A DNA stretch of 64,000 nt, taken from NCBI GenBank assembly GCA_003058495.1, contig QBVC01000031.1, positions 1 through 64,000 of the forward strand, read 5' to 3'. This DNA is from a gamma proteobacterium symbiont of Ctena orbiculata (GTDB lineage Bacteria > Pseudomonadota > Gammaproteobacteria > Chromatiales > Chromatiaceae). Below the pieces are notes generated by a model. It was not told the origin of the DNA. It did no database searches and worked only from the letters and a program-made list of their open reading frames with translations. Positions 54,002 through 63,581 of the stretch are shown here, piece after piece. Position 1 is the stretch's first letter. Every line of letters begins with the position of its first letter. A program made the translations under genes and the position numbers.

Positions 54002-56428
54002 ATGAACCCGATGGGAGCTGCTTCCAACCGCCAGAGCAAGGCATCCTCTTACCCAAAGAACAAGCTGGATCCGCGAATTGCAGGTGCTGCAGGATTATCC
54101 GCTTTGGGATGCACCAACCCCGCATTAACAATCTTTTGTCAACGTGTTGAAAAGCTGATCTCGATTGCTCTCATAGCTCATTTATTGCTGTTGTGTGATG
54201 TTACAGTCGCCAACGCGGAGAGATATGTGGGTGCATCAGTCTGCATTGAATGCCACCAATCAGAAGGCAGGGCCTGGAAGGGCTCTCACCACGATCTGGC
54301 AATGGCTGAGGCGACTGTTGAAACGGTACTCGGCAATTTCGATGATGCGGAATATACAGCGCATGGTGTGACCTCGAGATTCTACCGCAAGGACGGGCTT
54401 TTTTTCGTGCGAACCGACGGTCCCGATGGCGAGCTGCATGACTATCCGATCCGCTACACGTTCGGCTGGTACCCGCTGCAGCAGTATCTTATCGAGTTTC
54501 CACGCGGTCACGTGCAGAGCCTAGGGCTGGCTTGGGACAGCCGTTCGCTTGAGGATGGCGGTCAACGTTGGTTCCATCTTTACCCGAACGAGCCGATGGA
54601 TGCTACGCACCCACTGCATTGGACAGCACGCGACCAGACCTGGAACTACCAGTGCGCCGAGTGTCACTCCACTGGATTGCGCAAAAACTATGACCTGACG
54701 ACGGATAGCTACCAGACCAATTTTACCGAAATCAACGTCGCCTGCGAAGCGTGCCATGGACCGGGTTCAGCCCATGTGGACCGGGCCAGGAAAGATGTAC
54801 CAGGTTCTGCAAAATCCGGCGATGATAACATGGGACTCGTCGTAAATCTGGCAGACTCAGATGGAGGTACATGGGTCATCGATGCCGAAACCCGCAAGCC
54901 TCGACGCACCAAGCCCAGAAACAACGCCAACCTTGTCGAAATGTGTGCACGCTGCCATTCACGGCGTGGACAGATCTGGGCTGACTACGAATATGGCAAA
55001 CCCCTTGGTAATACACACAGGCTGGCGCTGCTGGATGAGCAGCTATATTTTTTTGACGGACAAATCAAGGATGAGGTCTATGTTTATGGCTCTTTCATTC
55101 AAAGCCGAATGTTCCAGCAAGGAGTCATCTGTACCGATTGTCATGAGCCCCACAACCTACAGCTGCGCAATGAGGGAAACACCTTGTGCAGCACCTGTCA
55201 TTTACCAGGACGTTATGATACCCGGGAGCATCACCACCATGAGCCCAACACAGCCGGTGCGGATTGCACTTCCTGCCACATGCCCCAGCGCACCTATATG
55301 GAGGTAGATGAACGCGCAGACCATAGTCTGAGGGTACCCAGACCCGACCTCTCAGTGACATTGGGCACACCGAATGCCTGTAATGGTTGCCATCTTGATA
55401 AAATAGCCGAGTGGGCTGCAGAGATTGTGGCTTCCTGGTTTCCAGACAGTCCCTACCGAGGTCCACATTTTGGAGAGACACTACATGCAGCCTCGATAGG
55501 AGCGCCCGATGCAGCCAAGGATCTGATGGCGCTGGCGGCAAATCACTCACAACCCGCTATCGTGCGCGCGAGTGCACTCGAGCGCTTCCCCGAGGATAGC
55601 GTTGCCCAACAAATGTTTACCATTCAGCGTCTGTTGGCAGATAGCGAACCATTGGTCCGGCGCGCTGCGGTGAGATTACTAGCGGCTACCGACCTGCGTA
55701 CACAAATTGACAAAGGTTGGTCTCTGCTGAATGATCCCGATCGTTCGGTACGCTTGGAAACAACGCAGATGATGGCTCACCTGCTGGGAAGACCCCTGCC
55801 AGAAGAGTACCGGCAGGGACTGAGACAGGCAATCAAGCAGTATCTACTGTCACAGCAGGTCAATTTCGATCGACCTGAAGCACACCTCAACCAGGGAAAT
55901 ATCGCTCGTGCTATCGGAGATAGGCGCGAGGCTGAAAAAGCTTACCGGACTGCGCTCGAACTGGACCCCTCCTTTGTCCCAGGCTACGTAAACCTGTCTG
56001 AAATCTTCCGTGAGCAAGACAAGGATAATCAAGGGGAAGCCATCCTACGTGCAGGGATCGAGGTCGCACCCGAAAATGAACACCTGCTACACGCATTGGG
56101 CCTGCTACTGGTCAGGAACAAACAACTGGAGGCGTCACTACCCTATCTTCGTCAAGCTGCGGAGAATGCAGAAGATCATCCCCACTACTCCTATGTATAT
56201 GCCCTTGCTTTGCAGAATTCGGGCGATACACCGAAAGCGCTGGATGTGCTGGGGAAAGTCAACTCGCAGAATCCCGGCAATCGGGAAATTTTAATCGCCC
56301 TAACCAGCCTGAACAGAGAGGGCGGTTCTCTTGAACAGGCAAAATATTACGCAGGTGAGTTGGTGAAGCGATTCCCACGGGACACGCAGGTACTTAAAAT
56401 CTATCAAGATCTGTTGAAAATTAAGTAA
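54002..56428 (+). CDS. octaheme cytochrome c with HEAT and TPR repeats
   Basis: Protein of 808 residues with eight CxxCH motifs: CIECH, CAECH, CEACH, CARCH, CTDCH, CSTCH, CTSCH and CNGCH. The cytochrome part (about 75-480) resembles the c554/OTR class. After it come HEAT-like repeats (about 510-610) and TPRs (about 640-800). The exporting helix begins only near residue 50, so the true start may lie downstream, but no in-frame ATG precedes the helix. Electron transfer in the periplasm is clear; the substrate is not. Confidence 0.85.
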   Translation: MNPMGAASNRQSKASSYPKNKLDPRIAGAAGLSALGCTNPALTIFCQRVEKLISIALIAHLLLLCDVTVANAERYVGASVCIECHQSEGRAWKGSHHDLAMAEATVETVLGNFDDAEYTAHGVTSRFYRKDGLFFVRTDGPDGELHDYPIRYTFGWYPLQQYLIEFPRGHVQSLGLAWDSRSLEDGGQRWFHLYPNEPMDATHPLHWTARDQTWNYQCAECHSTGLRKNYDLTTDSYQTNFTEINVACEACHGPGSAHVDRARKDVPGSAKSGDDNMGLVVNLADSDGGTWVIDAETRKPRRTKPRNNANLVEMCARCHSRRGQIWADYEYGKPLGNTHRLALLDEQLYFFDGQIKDEVYVYGSFIQSRMFQQGVICTDCHEPHNLQLRNEGNTLCSTCHLPGRYDTREHHHHEPNTAGADCTSCHMPQRTYMEVDERADHSLRVPRPDLSVTLGTPNACNGCHLDKIAEWAAEIVASWFPDSPYRGPHFGETLHAASIGAPDAAKDLMALAANHSQPAIVRASALERFPEDSVAQQMFTIQRLLADSEPLVRRAAVRLLAATDLRTQIDKGWSLLNDPDRSVRLETTQMMAHLLGRPLPEEYRQGLRQAIKQYLLSQQVNFDRPEAHLNQGNIARAIGDRREAEKAYRTALELDPSFVPGYVNLSEIFREQDKDNQGEAILRAGIEVAPENEHLLHALGLLLVRNKQLEASLPYLRQAAENAEDHPHYSYVYALALQNSGDTPKALDVLGKVNSQNPGNREILIALTSLNREGGSLEQAKYYAGELVKRFPRDTQVLKIYQDLLKIK

Positions 56429-56627
56429 TCGGCATCCTGCTTGAGAGGGGTTATATTTTTACATCATATTGGATATTAAAGGCATTTGGGCCTTTTTTTT
56501 TCAGGTAATAATTCACAACTACGCCTTTGAATTTACATCTATACTGAAAGTTCCAGACACCCTGCGGGATCTTTGAGGTCATTTTGTATGTTCCTGATAG
56601 ATACTCATTTCCAGAGGGATTAGACAA

Positions 56628-57266
56628 ATGACAATTTCGAAACATGCCTACACCTTCAACAGCGTCTACCGGACTATCGCCAATCGTCTGCGGAATCGCC
56701 ATAACATCAATATCGGCGATCATATCGACACCATGCTCGAGATCGGCGCTCGCGCCGGTCAGGGTATTACCTTCAGGCCGATTGACAGCAATAAGTTGAA
56801 AAGTCTGCTCAAGATGCCGGCGTTCGCTCATGATGACCGGCGCAATCTCTGCGAGCGAATCGCCGCAGCGGCCACCAAGGGCGAGGGTTACCGGGAGGTC
56901 GGGGCGCCCAGTCTGCATTGTCAGATTGCGGCGAACAGCTGCAACATCCACCTCGACAGCTATGGTTTCGTGGCGATAGCCCCGGATGGCACCAAATACT
57001 ACAACCCTGATCTTGTGCAGCATATCGTGGATGAACTGGGATGGGCCACGGTCGTCGGCTGGCTGGATAAAAAACAACCCGTGTTGGGTGGGTTGGTTGG
57101 ACGCTTCCGCCCGATTCTTCCCAATTCCAGAAACAGATACGCTCCTGCCGTCGGCGGCCGGTTTGTGCTGGCAAAAGGTAAGGGTTGGGGTTTGGGGATC
57201 GATCATACGGTGTCGACCTCCGGCGAGAGGCAGACAAAAGCGAATTTAGAGGTTTTGAACTGGTAA
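56628..57266 (+). CDS. hypothetical protein, 212 residues
   Basis: Unrecognised soluble protein without signal or membrane segment. It opens MTISKHAYTFNSVYRTIANR and has a glycine-rich end (VGGRFVLAKGKGWGLGIDH). Base use is like the surrounding genes. Neighbours give no functional hint. Confidence 0.6.
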   Translation: MTISKHAYTFNSVYRTIANRLRNRHNINIGDHIDTMLEIGARAGQGITFRPIDSNKLKSLLKMPAFAHDDRRNLCERIAAAATKGEGYREVGAPSLHCQIAANSCNIHLDSYGFVAIAPDGTKYYNPDLVQHIVDELGWATVVGWLDKKQPVLGGLVGRFRPILPNSRNRYAPAVGGRFVLAKGKGWGLGIDHTVSTSGERQTKANLEVLNW

Positions 57267-57332
57267 GGGTAACGCTAACCGGGCCGGAGAACAGTACTTT
57301 CTAATATATCCGATTACCCTCTGAGCCTGTTT

Positions 57333-57704
57333 TCATCTGTTTGGCCGGCGTTCCGAGAAGCACCAATGCCAAAGCTCATACAGATAACCGAACTCATTGC
57401 CCTGAGGAAACGACAGGTTAAAGCCGAATTGGTGCGCATGGTCATGTAACCAGGTAAAAGCCGGCGTCAGCTCGAATTCCGCTTCCAGCGGCCCCACCTC
57501 GCCGCTACCGATATCAACCGCCCTTCCGGTATGGTGTTCGCTGCAGCCCGGCGGTGCGAGTACCTCGAGAATGTCCGCGATAGGTGACCGGGCCCATGCA
57601 ATATGGAGCGCCCGGCATATTATGAGAGAAAAATTGTGGAAATTAACTACAGCCACCAAGACGGTCAAACCAAAATGCGAAAAGACGATATCTGAAAACA
57701 ACAC
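57333..57704 (-). pseudogene. VanY-type D,D-carboxypeptidase remnant
   Basis: The C-terminal 80 residues match VanY/DacB-like zinc carboxypeptidases: S-E-H-H-T-G-R-A-V-D-I-G carries the first zinc ligands and YELWHW the last ligand and its glutamate. The N-terminal half expected in this family is replaced by unrelated sequence, so this is probably a truncated gene. Confidence 0.65.
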
Positions 57705-57769
57705 CTGGACCTGACCAAAAAAGAGACATATTCTTCTCTATACGCATGCTCATGGGAGGGCCCTAGCCA

Positions 57770-59329
57770 TTGCGTTTGCGCTTCGACGAATTCGAACTGG
57801 ACACTGAACGCTTCGAACTGTGCCGCAACGGCCAAGCGCTGAACATCGAGCCCAAGGTCTTCGATCTGCTCGCCCTGCTCGTTCAGCATCCTGAGCAGCT
57901 GTTCAGCCGCGAACAGCTGATCGCCCGAGTCTGGCACGGGCGTCTCGTTTCCGACACCACCATATCCACCTGCGTGAAGGGCGCGCGCAAGGCGCTCAAC
58001 GACAGTGGCAGCGCCCAGACCTATATCAGAACGGTCCGCGGTCGCGGCTTCTGCTTTATCGGCAGTGTGCACAGACAGGAAGGGCAGCAGACCTCTGCGG
58101 CCGCTTCGGACACCCCCCCTGAACGCAACAGATCACAAGCGCAATACACGCCCACTTTGGCGGTGCTGCCGTTCAAGTCAATTACCGACGACGCCGATGC
58201 GACAACGCTCGCGGCATCCCTCGGCAGCGATATCAGCGCCATTCTGACGCGACTCCCGCTGCTGCGGGTGCAGAACCGAACCCGACCGGGATCAGAATCG
58301 CTCCATCCGCCGGCGGTGCGGGAACTGCACGAGACACAAGGAATCGATTTTGTCGTCGACGCCGGGATACAGCGGACAGACGATCGATTCCGCATCGTGA
58401 TACAACTCACGGATGCACGCAGCGGCTTCCAATTGTGGAGCGAGCAGTTCACCATTACCGGTCCGTTGTCGACGGCGATCGACGAGGCGATGATCGCAAT
58501 CATCGCCAAGCTCGAGCCCCAGCTGAACCGCTCGATCTACGATCGAGTCACCACCGCCAAGGATTCCCCGCCGAATGCCCGCCAGCTCTTCCTCGAGGCC
58601 AACAGCCTCCTCGCCCTCCGCGGCTGGCATCACGACACCTTCACCGCGGCGGCAGGGCTGCTGCGGCGCAGTCGTTCCCTGGATCCCGGTTTCGCCCTGG
58701 CCTCGGCGAATCTCGCCCTGGTCCTCGGCCTCGGCGACCGGTTCGGCGTTCTCGGCGACAGCCACAACACCCGCAGCGAAGCGATCGACGCGTTGGAGCA
58801 GGCGATCACACTCGACGGCATGGACTCCACCGTACTCGGCTACGCCGGCTGCGCGCTGGCCGATCTCGGCAATCTGGCCCGCGCCCTGCCGATGCTGCAC
58901 AACGCGATCGAGGTCAACAGGGCCAATGCACAGGCCTGGGCGGCGCTCGGTTCCGCCTACCTGGTGGACGGCGATCTCGATGCGGCGGTGCGTCACCTTC
59001 GCCATGGCATCGAGATCAGCCCTCTCGACAGCCGGTTGTCGATCTGGGGGGCCTTCCTGGCGCTGGCGCTGCTCGCCCGCGATGATATCGACGGTGCCCT
59101 GCAGCAGGGCCTGCTGGCCTGCCGTCGCGACGACCGCAGCTACATACCGCGGATCATTCTTGCCACCATCCACCTGGCGCGCAACGAACCCGGTCCGGCC
59201 GGCGAGATGCTGCAGGAGGCGCTGCGCATCAAGCCCGACTTGAACAGCAGACAGATCAACGCGCTGGTCGGCAAGCGGACGGGCAGCGCCCTGAGCCAGC
59301 TCCAAGCCGCGGCATCGAACAGCGGCTGA
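57770..59329 (+). CDS. CadC-like winged-helix regulator with TPR tail
   Basis: Protein of 519 residues. An OmpR-type winged helix (about 1-100; LNIEPKVFDLLALL, TIRTVRGRGFCFIG-like end) is followed by a TolB-like beta region (about 130-260; LAVLPFKSI) and TPRs (about 270-500). There is no membrane helix, so it differs from classical CadC. The start is TTG after GGGAGGG. It precedes a methyltransferase and an OsmC gene, which it may regulate. Confidence 0.85.
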   Translation: MRLRFDEFELDTERFELCRNGQALNIEPKVFDLLALLVQHPEQLFSREQLIARVWHGRLVSDTTISTCVKGARKALNDSGSAQTYIRTVRGRGFCFIGSVHRQEGQQTSAAASDTPPERNRSQAQYTPTLAVLPFKSITDDADATTLAASLGSDISAILTRLPLLRVQNRTRPGSESLHPPAVRELHETQGIDFVVDAGIQRTDDRFRIVIQLTDARSGFQLWSEQFTITGPLSTAIDEAMIAIIAKLEPQLNRSIYDRVTTAKDSPPNARQLFLEANSLLALRGWHHDTFTAAAGLLRRSRSLDPGFALASANLALVLGLGDRFGVLGDSHNTRSEAIDALEQAITLDGMDSTVLGYAGCALADLGNLARALPMLHNAIEVNRANAQAWAALGSAYLVDGDLDAAVRHLRHGIEISPLDSRLSIWGAFLALALLARDDIDGALQQGLLACRRDDRSYIPRIILATIHLARNEPGPAGEMLQEALRIKPDLNSRQINALVGKRTGSALSQLQAAASNSG

Positions 59330-59472
59330 TCGCTCCACCGAATCCCCACACAATCCCCACGTCCTCCTCAAGCTCCGGGCAGCCTTGCTGCCTACCCTTA
59401 CCTGCAACGGTCGCGGCCAACGAGAGCGACCATCGAAGAGAACCTAGCCACCAAACAGCAAGAGGAATCGAA

Positions 59473-60306
59473 ATGTACAATTTAGCCACAACCGAGACGG
59501 CAATCGCACCGGACTATGCGGCCATCAAGAGCAAACAGCAGGCAACCTGGGGGGCCGGCGACTACGGGCGGGTCGGGGTAACCCTGCAGATCACCGGCGA
59601 ACAGCTGTGCGAAGCCATGGATGTCCACTCCGGCCAGTCGCTGCTCGACGTCGCCGGCGGAAACGGCAATGCATCGCTCGCCGCTGCGCGACGCTTCTGC
59701 AAAGTGGTCTCCACCGACTACGTGGGCGAACTGCTGGAACAGTCGCGTATTCGCGCCCAGGCCGAAGGCCTGGCGATCGAATACCGCGAGGCGGATGCCG
59801 AAGCGCTGCCCTTCGAGGAGGGAAGTTTCGACAATGTCACCTCGACCTTCGGCGTCATGTTCTCGCCGAACCAGGCGCAGGCCGTGAACGAGCTGCAGCG
59901 GGTATGTAGAACCGGCGGCACCATCGGTCTCGCCAACTGGACACCCGAGAGCTTCATCGGCCAGCTGTTCAAGACAGTCGGTCGCTACCTGCCGCCTCCT
60001 GCGGGTGTCGAATCGCCGGCCGCATGGGGAACCGAAGCGTTCCTGCAGAGGCACTTCGGCAGCCTCGCCAAAGAGATCCGAATCCAGCGGCGCCATTTCA
60101 ACTTCCGCTATCACTCACCGGATCACTGGCTCGATGTGTTCAGCACCTACTACGGGCCTACCCTGAAGGCCTTCCAGGTCCTCGACGAGACCGAAGCCCA
60201 GTCGCTGCGCGACGATATCCTGCAGCTGATCGGCCGCTACAACCGGGCGGGCAACGGCGCCATGGTCGTGCCGTCCGAGTACCTGGAGGTCGTGATCAAA
60301 CTTTAA
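59473..60306 (+). CDS. SAM-dependent methyltransferase, UbiE-like
   Basis: Class I methyltransferase of 277 residues with SAM motif I LLDVAGGNGNASLAA, motif II-type YREADAEALPFEEGSFD and motif III-like VCRTGGTIGLANW. It is not close enough to a known enzyme to name a substrate. GAGG lies upstream of the ATG. Confidence 0.85.
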   Translation: MYNLATTETAIAPDYAAIKSKQQATWGAGDYGRVGVTLQITGEQLCEAMDVHSGQSLLDVAGGNGNASLAAARRFCKVVSTDYVGELLEQSRIRAQAEGLAIEYREADAEALPFEEGSFDNVTSTFGVMFSPNQAQAVNELQRVCRTGGTIGLANWTPESFIGQLFKTVGRYLPPPAGVESPAAWGTEAFLQRHFGSLAKEIRIQRRHFNFRYHSPDHWLDVFSTYYGPTLKAFQVLDETEAQSLRDDILQLIGRYNRAGNGAMVVPSEYLEVVIKL

Positions 60307-60400
60307 CCCATGTTCGGTCAACAACAAGCAGGCGCTGCCGGCGGCAACCTTGACCGGACTGTCGACCGGCGGCCCGAGCCGTGGCCAGGAGAGAACAGCT

Positions 60401-60931
60401 ATGAATACGAAACAAGTCCGCGAGGCCCAGAGGCCGCTACGCCAACACTACACCACCGAGCCAGGCGCCGCGAAGGTGATCGATCGCGCCCGAACCCGCC
60501 ATGCCGACAAGCAGGATCCGTTTCATACCAGGGTTGAGCCCATGCCGGGCATCGGCGCCACCCTGCCGGTCGGCGTACATCGCGCAATAGGCGGTCCCCA
60601 CGACGCGCCCACGCCAGGGGATATTCTGTGTGCTGCGCTGGCGGCCTGCCAGGACAGTACGGTGCGCATGATCGCCAATCTGCTGGGGGTGGAACTCGAG
60701 CACCTCGAAGTGTCTGTCGATGCGGATGTGGACGTACGCGGCACCATGGTGGTCAAGCGCGATGTTCCGGTCGGATTCCAGGCCATGCGATGCCATGTGG
60801 AGTTGCGCGCCAAGAAAGGCACCCCGGTGGAGCTTGTCGAGCGCTTGTGTCAGGCAGCGGAGTACAGCTGTGTCGTGTTGCAGACCCTGCGTTCGCCGCC
60901 GCCGGTGCATACCCGGTTCTCAACCCAATGA
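60401..60931 (+). CDS. OsmC-family peroxide-protective protein
   Basis: OsmC-type protein of 176 residues with catalytic cysteines in AACQDSTVRM and EYSCVVLQTL, as in hydroperoxide reductases. Start at ATG 60401 after AGGAG. It follows the methyltransferase by 94 bp and may be in its operon. Confidence 0.82.
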   Translation: MNTKQVREAQRPLRQHYTTEPGAAKVIDRARTRHADKQDPFHTRVEPMPGIGATLPVGVHRAIGGPHDAPTPGDILCAALAACQDSTVRMIANLLGVELEHLEVSVDADVDVRGTMVVKRDVPVGFQAMRCHVELRAKKGTPVELVERLCQAAEYSCVVLQTLRSPPPVHTRFSTQ

Positions 60932-61138
60932 ACCCCATGGATCGGCGGCAGTGGGTCCAGCCTGCCGGGTTATCGGGGTCAGTGAACATATGGGGCAGTA
61001 CCTCAACTGCCCCGTATAGATTGGCCAATATGCCTGGTATCATTTGGTATCTCTGACCACTCCGGGTATGCCCAAACCGGATGAAACGCCTGGAACCTTG
61101 ACCCGCTGGTGCATGAGCGGGAATTTGCCAGCGGTAAC

Positions 61139-61453
61139 ATGAATAATCTGCGCGAAGATACCACCATCACATCCCTGATTATCGGAAGCACCGTTTCCCT
61201 TGCGTTGTCATTGATCCTGCCCCGCATCATCGGTTGGTCCGATGACCTGGCAGGTGCCACTGCCGCCGCGCTCACCTTCGCGGCCTTCTATATCCTGTCA
61301 CTCAGCCTCTCGTTCTATCTGCTGGGACTTACCCTGCTGAGACTGAAGCGCCTGATTCACTGGCAGCGGATTCTGGGCATACTGCCGTTTCCGCTGGTGA
61401 TTGCGGTCGGCGCTGTGTTGCTCTTGTTTCTGGGTCAATGGGATCAGCCATAA
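61139..61453 (+). CDS. small membrane protein
   Basis: Protein of 104 residues with about three hydrophobic helices (near 12-32, 38-62 and 78-97). No family recognised. A further in-frame start lies at 61109. Ribosome site is weak. Confidence 0.55.
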   Translation: MNNLREDTTITSLIIGSTVSLALSLILPRIIGWSDDLAGATAAALTFAAFYILSLSLSFYLLGLTLLRLKRLIHWQRILGILPFPLVIAVGAVLLLFLGQWDQP

Positions 61454-61723
61454 TTCTGCCAATTTGTCAGTAAAAAGGGCCAGAGCTGCCATTCTGTCCC
61501 CTATTGAAAATTTGCAGTTTCCTCACAGCAGTTTGACCTCCACCCTCTGCCATCAGTTTTTTACTTTGTAAAACATCAACAAAACAAAGATATAGCGTCT
61601 TTGTCGCTACCCCTTCGCAACCGGGTCCAACCCCTGGTGCGCAAATTGCACGCTGGTTTTAATGATTAAGGTTAGACAAATCAAAAACCTGGAAATTAAA
61701 ACTATTCATTCGGAGATTGGATC

Positions 61724-62314
61724 ATGAAAAAAATAGCCACAGTCATTACTTTTGCCCTGGCCCTCTCAAGTGCACCGGTTGCGTTCGCGGATAAACAATC
61801 AGGCATGTCGGGTATGAGCGGGATGTCGGGAATGGGAGGCATGTCCGGCATGGGCGGCATGTCCGGTATGAGCGGCATGGGCGGCATGTCCGGCATGGGC
61901 GGTATGTCGGGCATGGGCGGCATGTCCGGCATGAGTGGCATGGGCGGTATGTCGGGCATGGGCGGCATGTCCGGCATGAGTGGCATGGGCGGTATGTCGG
62001 GTATGAGTGGAATGTCCGGAATGTATGGCACCTATAAGGTAACCCCCCAAGGTGTTCATCTCTATCCCGTTGGCATGTCGGGTATGAGTGGGATGTCCGG
62101 CATGGGTGGCATGGGCGGTATGTCCGGCATGAGCGGCATGGGCGGTATGTCCGGCATGAGCGGCATGGGCGGTATGTCCGGCATGAGCGGCATGGGCGGT
62201 ATGTCCGGCATGGGCGGTATGTCCGGCATGGGCGGTATGTCCGGCATGGGCGGCATGGGCGGTATGTCCGGCATGAGCGGCATGTCCGGCATGGGCGGCA
62301 TGTCCGGCCAATAG
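61724..62314 (+). CDS. exported methionine-glycine repeat protein
   Basis: Protein of 196 residues with a signal peptide (MKKIATVITFALALSSAPVA-like, ending AFA-DK). The mature chain is about 51 SGM or GGM triplets in two blocks (residues 26-100 and 116-193) around a linker YGTYKVTPQGVHLYP. Close to 30% of it is methionine. A periplasmic methionine-rich protein of this sort could absorb oxidants such as hypochlorite, as MrpX does in Azospira, or bind copper. The converging lipoprotein MsrA supports the first idea. Confidence 0.85.
   Translation: MKKIATVITFALALSSAPVAFADKQSGMSGMSGMSGMGGMSGMGGMSGMSGMGGMSGMGGMSGMGGMSGMSGMGGMSGMGGMSGMSGMGGMSGMSGMSGMYGTYKVTPQGVHLYPVGMSGMSGMSGMGGMGGMSGMSGMGGMSGMSGMGGMSGMSGMGGMSGMGGMSGMGGMSGMGGMGGMSGMSGMSGMGGMSGQ
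61799..62314 (+). repeat. 9-bp tandem repeat (GGCATGTCC/GGCATGGGC type)
   Basis: The coding repeat of SGM and GGM triplets is also a near-perfect 9-bp DNA repeat in two blocks (61799-62023 and 62069-62302). Slippage could change copy number in steps of three residues without loss of frame. Confidence 0.8.
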
Positions 62315-62492
62315 AACGGCTGCTGTCAAACGACAGGATCGGAAGTGTTTCATTGAACAAGCTGGCTAGCGCTTAACGACAGGAGAGAGAGAAAGAGACA
62401 GTGGATATAAATGTCTCTTAACAACAAGAGTAGCTGTGAGTAGATAACTATAAGTTGTACAACAACAACCAAATTAGCCAGTTTGGTATAAT

Positions 62493-62537
62493 CGCATATC
62501 TGCCGACTTCAATAGTCGGCGTTATGCGATTTTTTTT
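62493..62537. terminator. terminator between the Met-rich gene and msrA
   Basis: Nested stem CGCATA...GCCGAC / GTCGGC...TATGCG with a TTCAATA loop, followed by ATTTTTTTT. It lies between converging genes and its T-run faces the + strand; an A-rich side for the minus strand is less clear. Confidence 0.8.
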
Positions 62538-62555
62538 GCCTGGCTTCACGCCCAA

Positions 62556-63233
62556 TCACATCTCCTCGGCGACCTCATCGCGATATTCGGTGTAGTCCAC
62601 ATGTCGCTCTTCCCCCCAGATCTCATCCACGAACTGATAACGACCGGAGTTGAATGTATAGAAGTTGTATCGGACCGGATTTTTCTTATAGTAATTCTGG
62701 TGTTTCTCCTCCGCCTTATAGAATGAGGTATAGGGTACGATCTCGATCGTCACCGGATTCTCATAGCGACCCGAGGCATCCAGTTCTTCGCGCAGGCGTT
62801 GTGCAATCCTCTTCTGATCACTGTTGTGATAAAAGATGGCCGGCCGGTATTGCCTGCCGCGGTCGTAGAACTGTCCGCGGGAATCGGTGGGATCCATCAT
62901 TCGCCACAGACCCTGAATCAAGCCCGTATAGCTGATGATCTCGGGATCGTAATAGACCTGCACCGCCTCGGTATGCCCCGTACCGCCTCGTGCGACTTTT
63001 CGATAGGTCGGGTTTTTGTCCGCTCCGCCGCTGTAACCGGAAACAGCCTCTTTGACGCCAGGCAGCATTTCAAAGCCATTCTCGACGCACCAGAAGCAGC
63101 CGCCGGCAAATGTCGCCACCGACAGCCCCTGCAGTGCCTCTGCGCTTAAATCCGTCTGTTCGGCCAGCGGCTGGGAGCAACCGGAGATAAGCAACGTCAA
63201 CGCCAACAGACCGCCAAATATAGAAAATTTCAT
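62556..63233 (-). CDS. msrA: lipoprotein methionine sulfoxide reductase A
   Basis: MsrA of 225 residues with a signal and lipobox (LLISGC), so it is anchored outside the cytoplasm. The catalytic motif is GGCFWCVEN; GYSGG and GTGHTEAVQVYYDP follow. It reduces S-methionine sulfoxide. Being exported and next to a methionine-repeat protein, it may regenerate that protein. It needs an electron donor; none is adjacent. Confidence 0.93.
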   Translation of the reverse strand: MKFSIFGGLLALTLLISGCSQPLAEQTDLSAEALQGLSVATFAGGCFWCVENGFEMLPGVKEAVSGYSGGADKNPTYRKVARGGTGHTEAVQVYYDPEIISYTGLIQGLWRMMDPTDSRGQFYDRGRQYRPAIFYHNSDQKRIAQRLREELDASGRYENPVTIEIVPYTSFYKAEEKHQNYYKKNPVRYNFYTFNSGRYQFVDEIWGEERHVDYTEYRDEVAEEM

Positions 63234-63581
63234 CGATTAACCCTCAAAACGACCTTCAGATTAGTGCCGATTATCGAGCTTAAAGTTCACCGGCCTGTCA
63301 CGAGAAAATCACAAAAGTATCGTCCCACGGAATCGCTGGAATCCTAGGAATGATTATTGCGAGGCACTTGCCGGGATCAGCTTCATTATCCCCAGGATGA
63401 ATTACAACACTACTCCGGCTTCCAATGATTCAACCGGGCGGATACCTTTGTCAGTTCGCGGTATCCCGCTTCATGTAAATATTCTGTAAATCTTCGTCCC
63501 GCCTTTTTACATCCTCCTGTCTACATACCGGGCCTCTTGCTTCCTACCATGTTGTTGAACATCAATCAAAGGAAGACAAAC
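63234..63581. other. 348-bp intergenic region between msrA and the VWA gene
   Basis: Divergent intergenic region. I see no gene, clear promoter or repeat. Confidence 0.45.

Noticed and set aside
61746-62360. Minus-strand frames through the Met-Gly repeat (His-Ala or Pro-Met repeats)
   Set aside because: They arise from the 9-bp repeat read backwards; the plus frame has a signal peptide and ribosome site.
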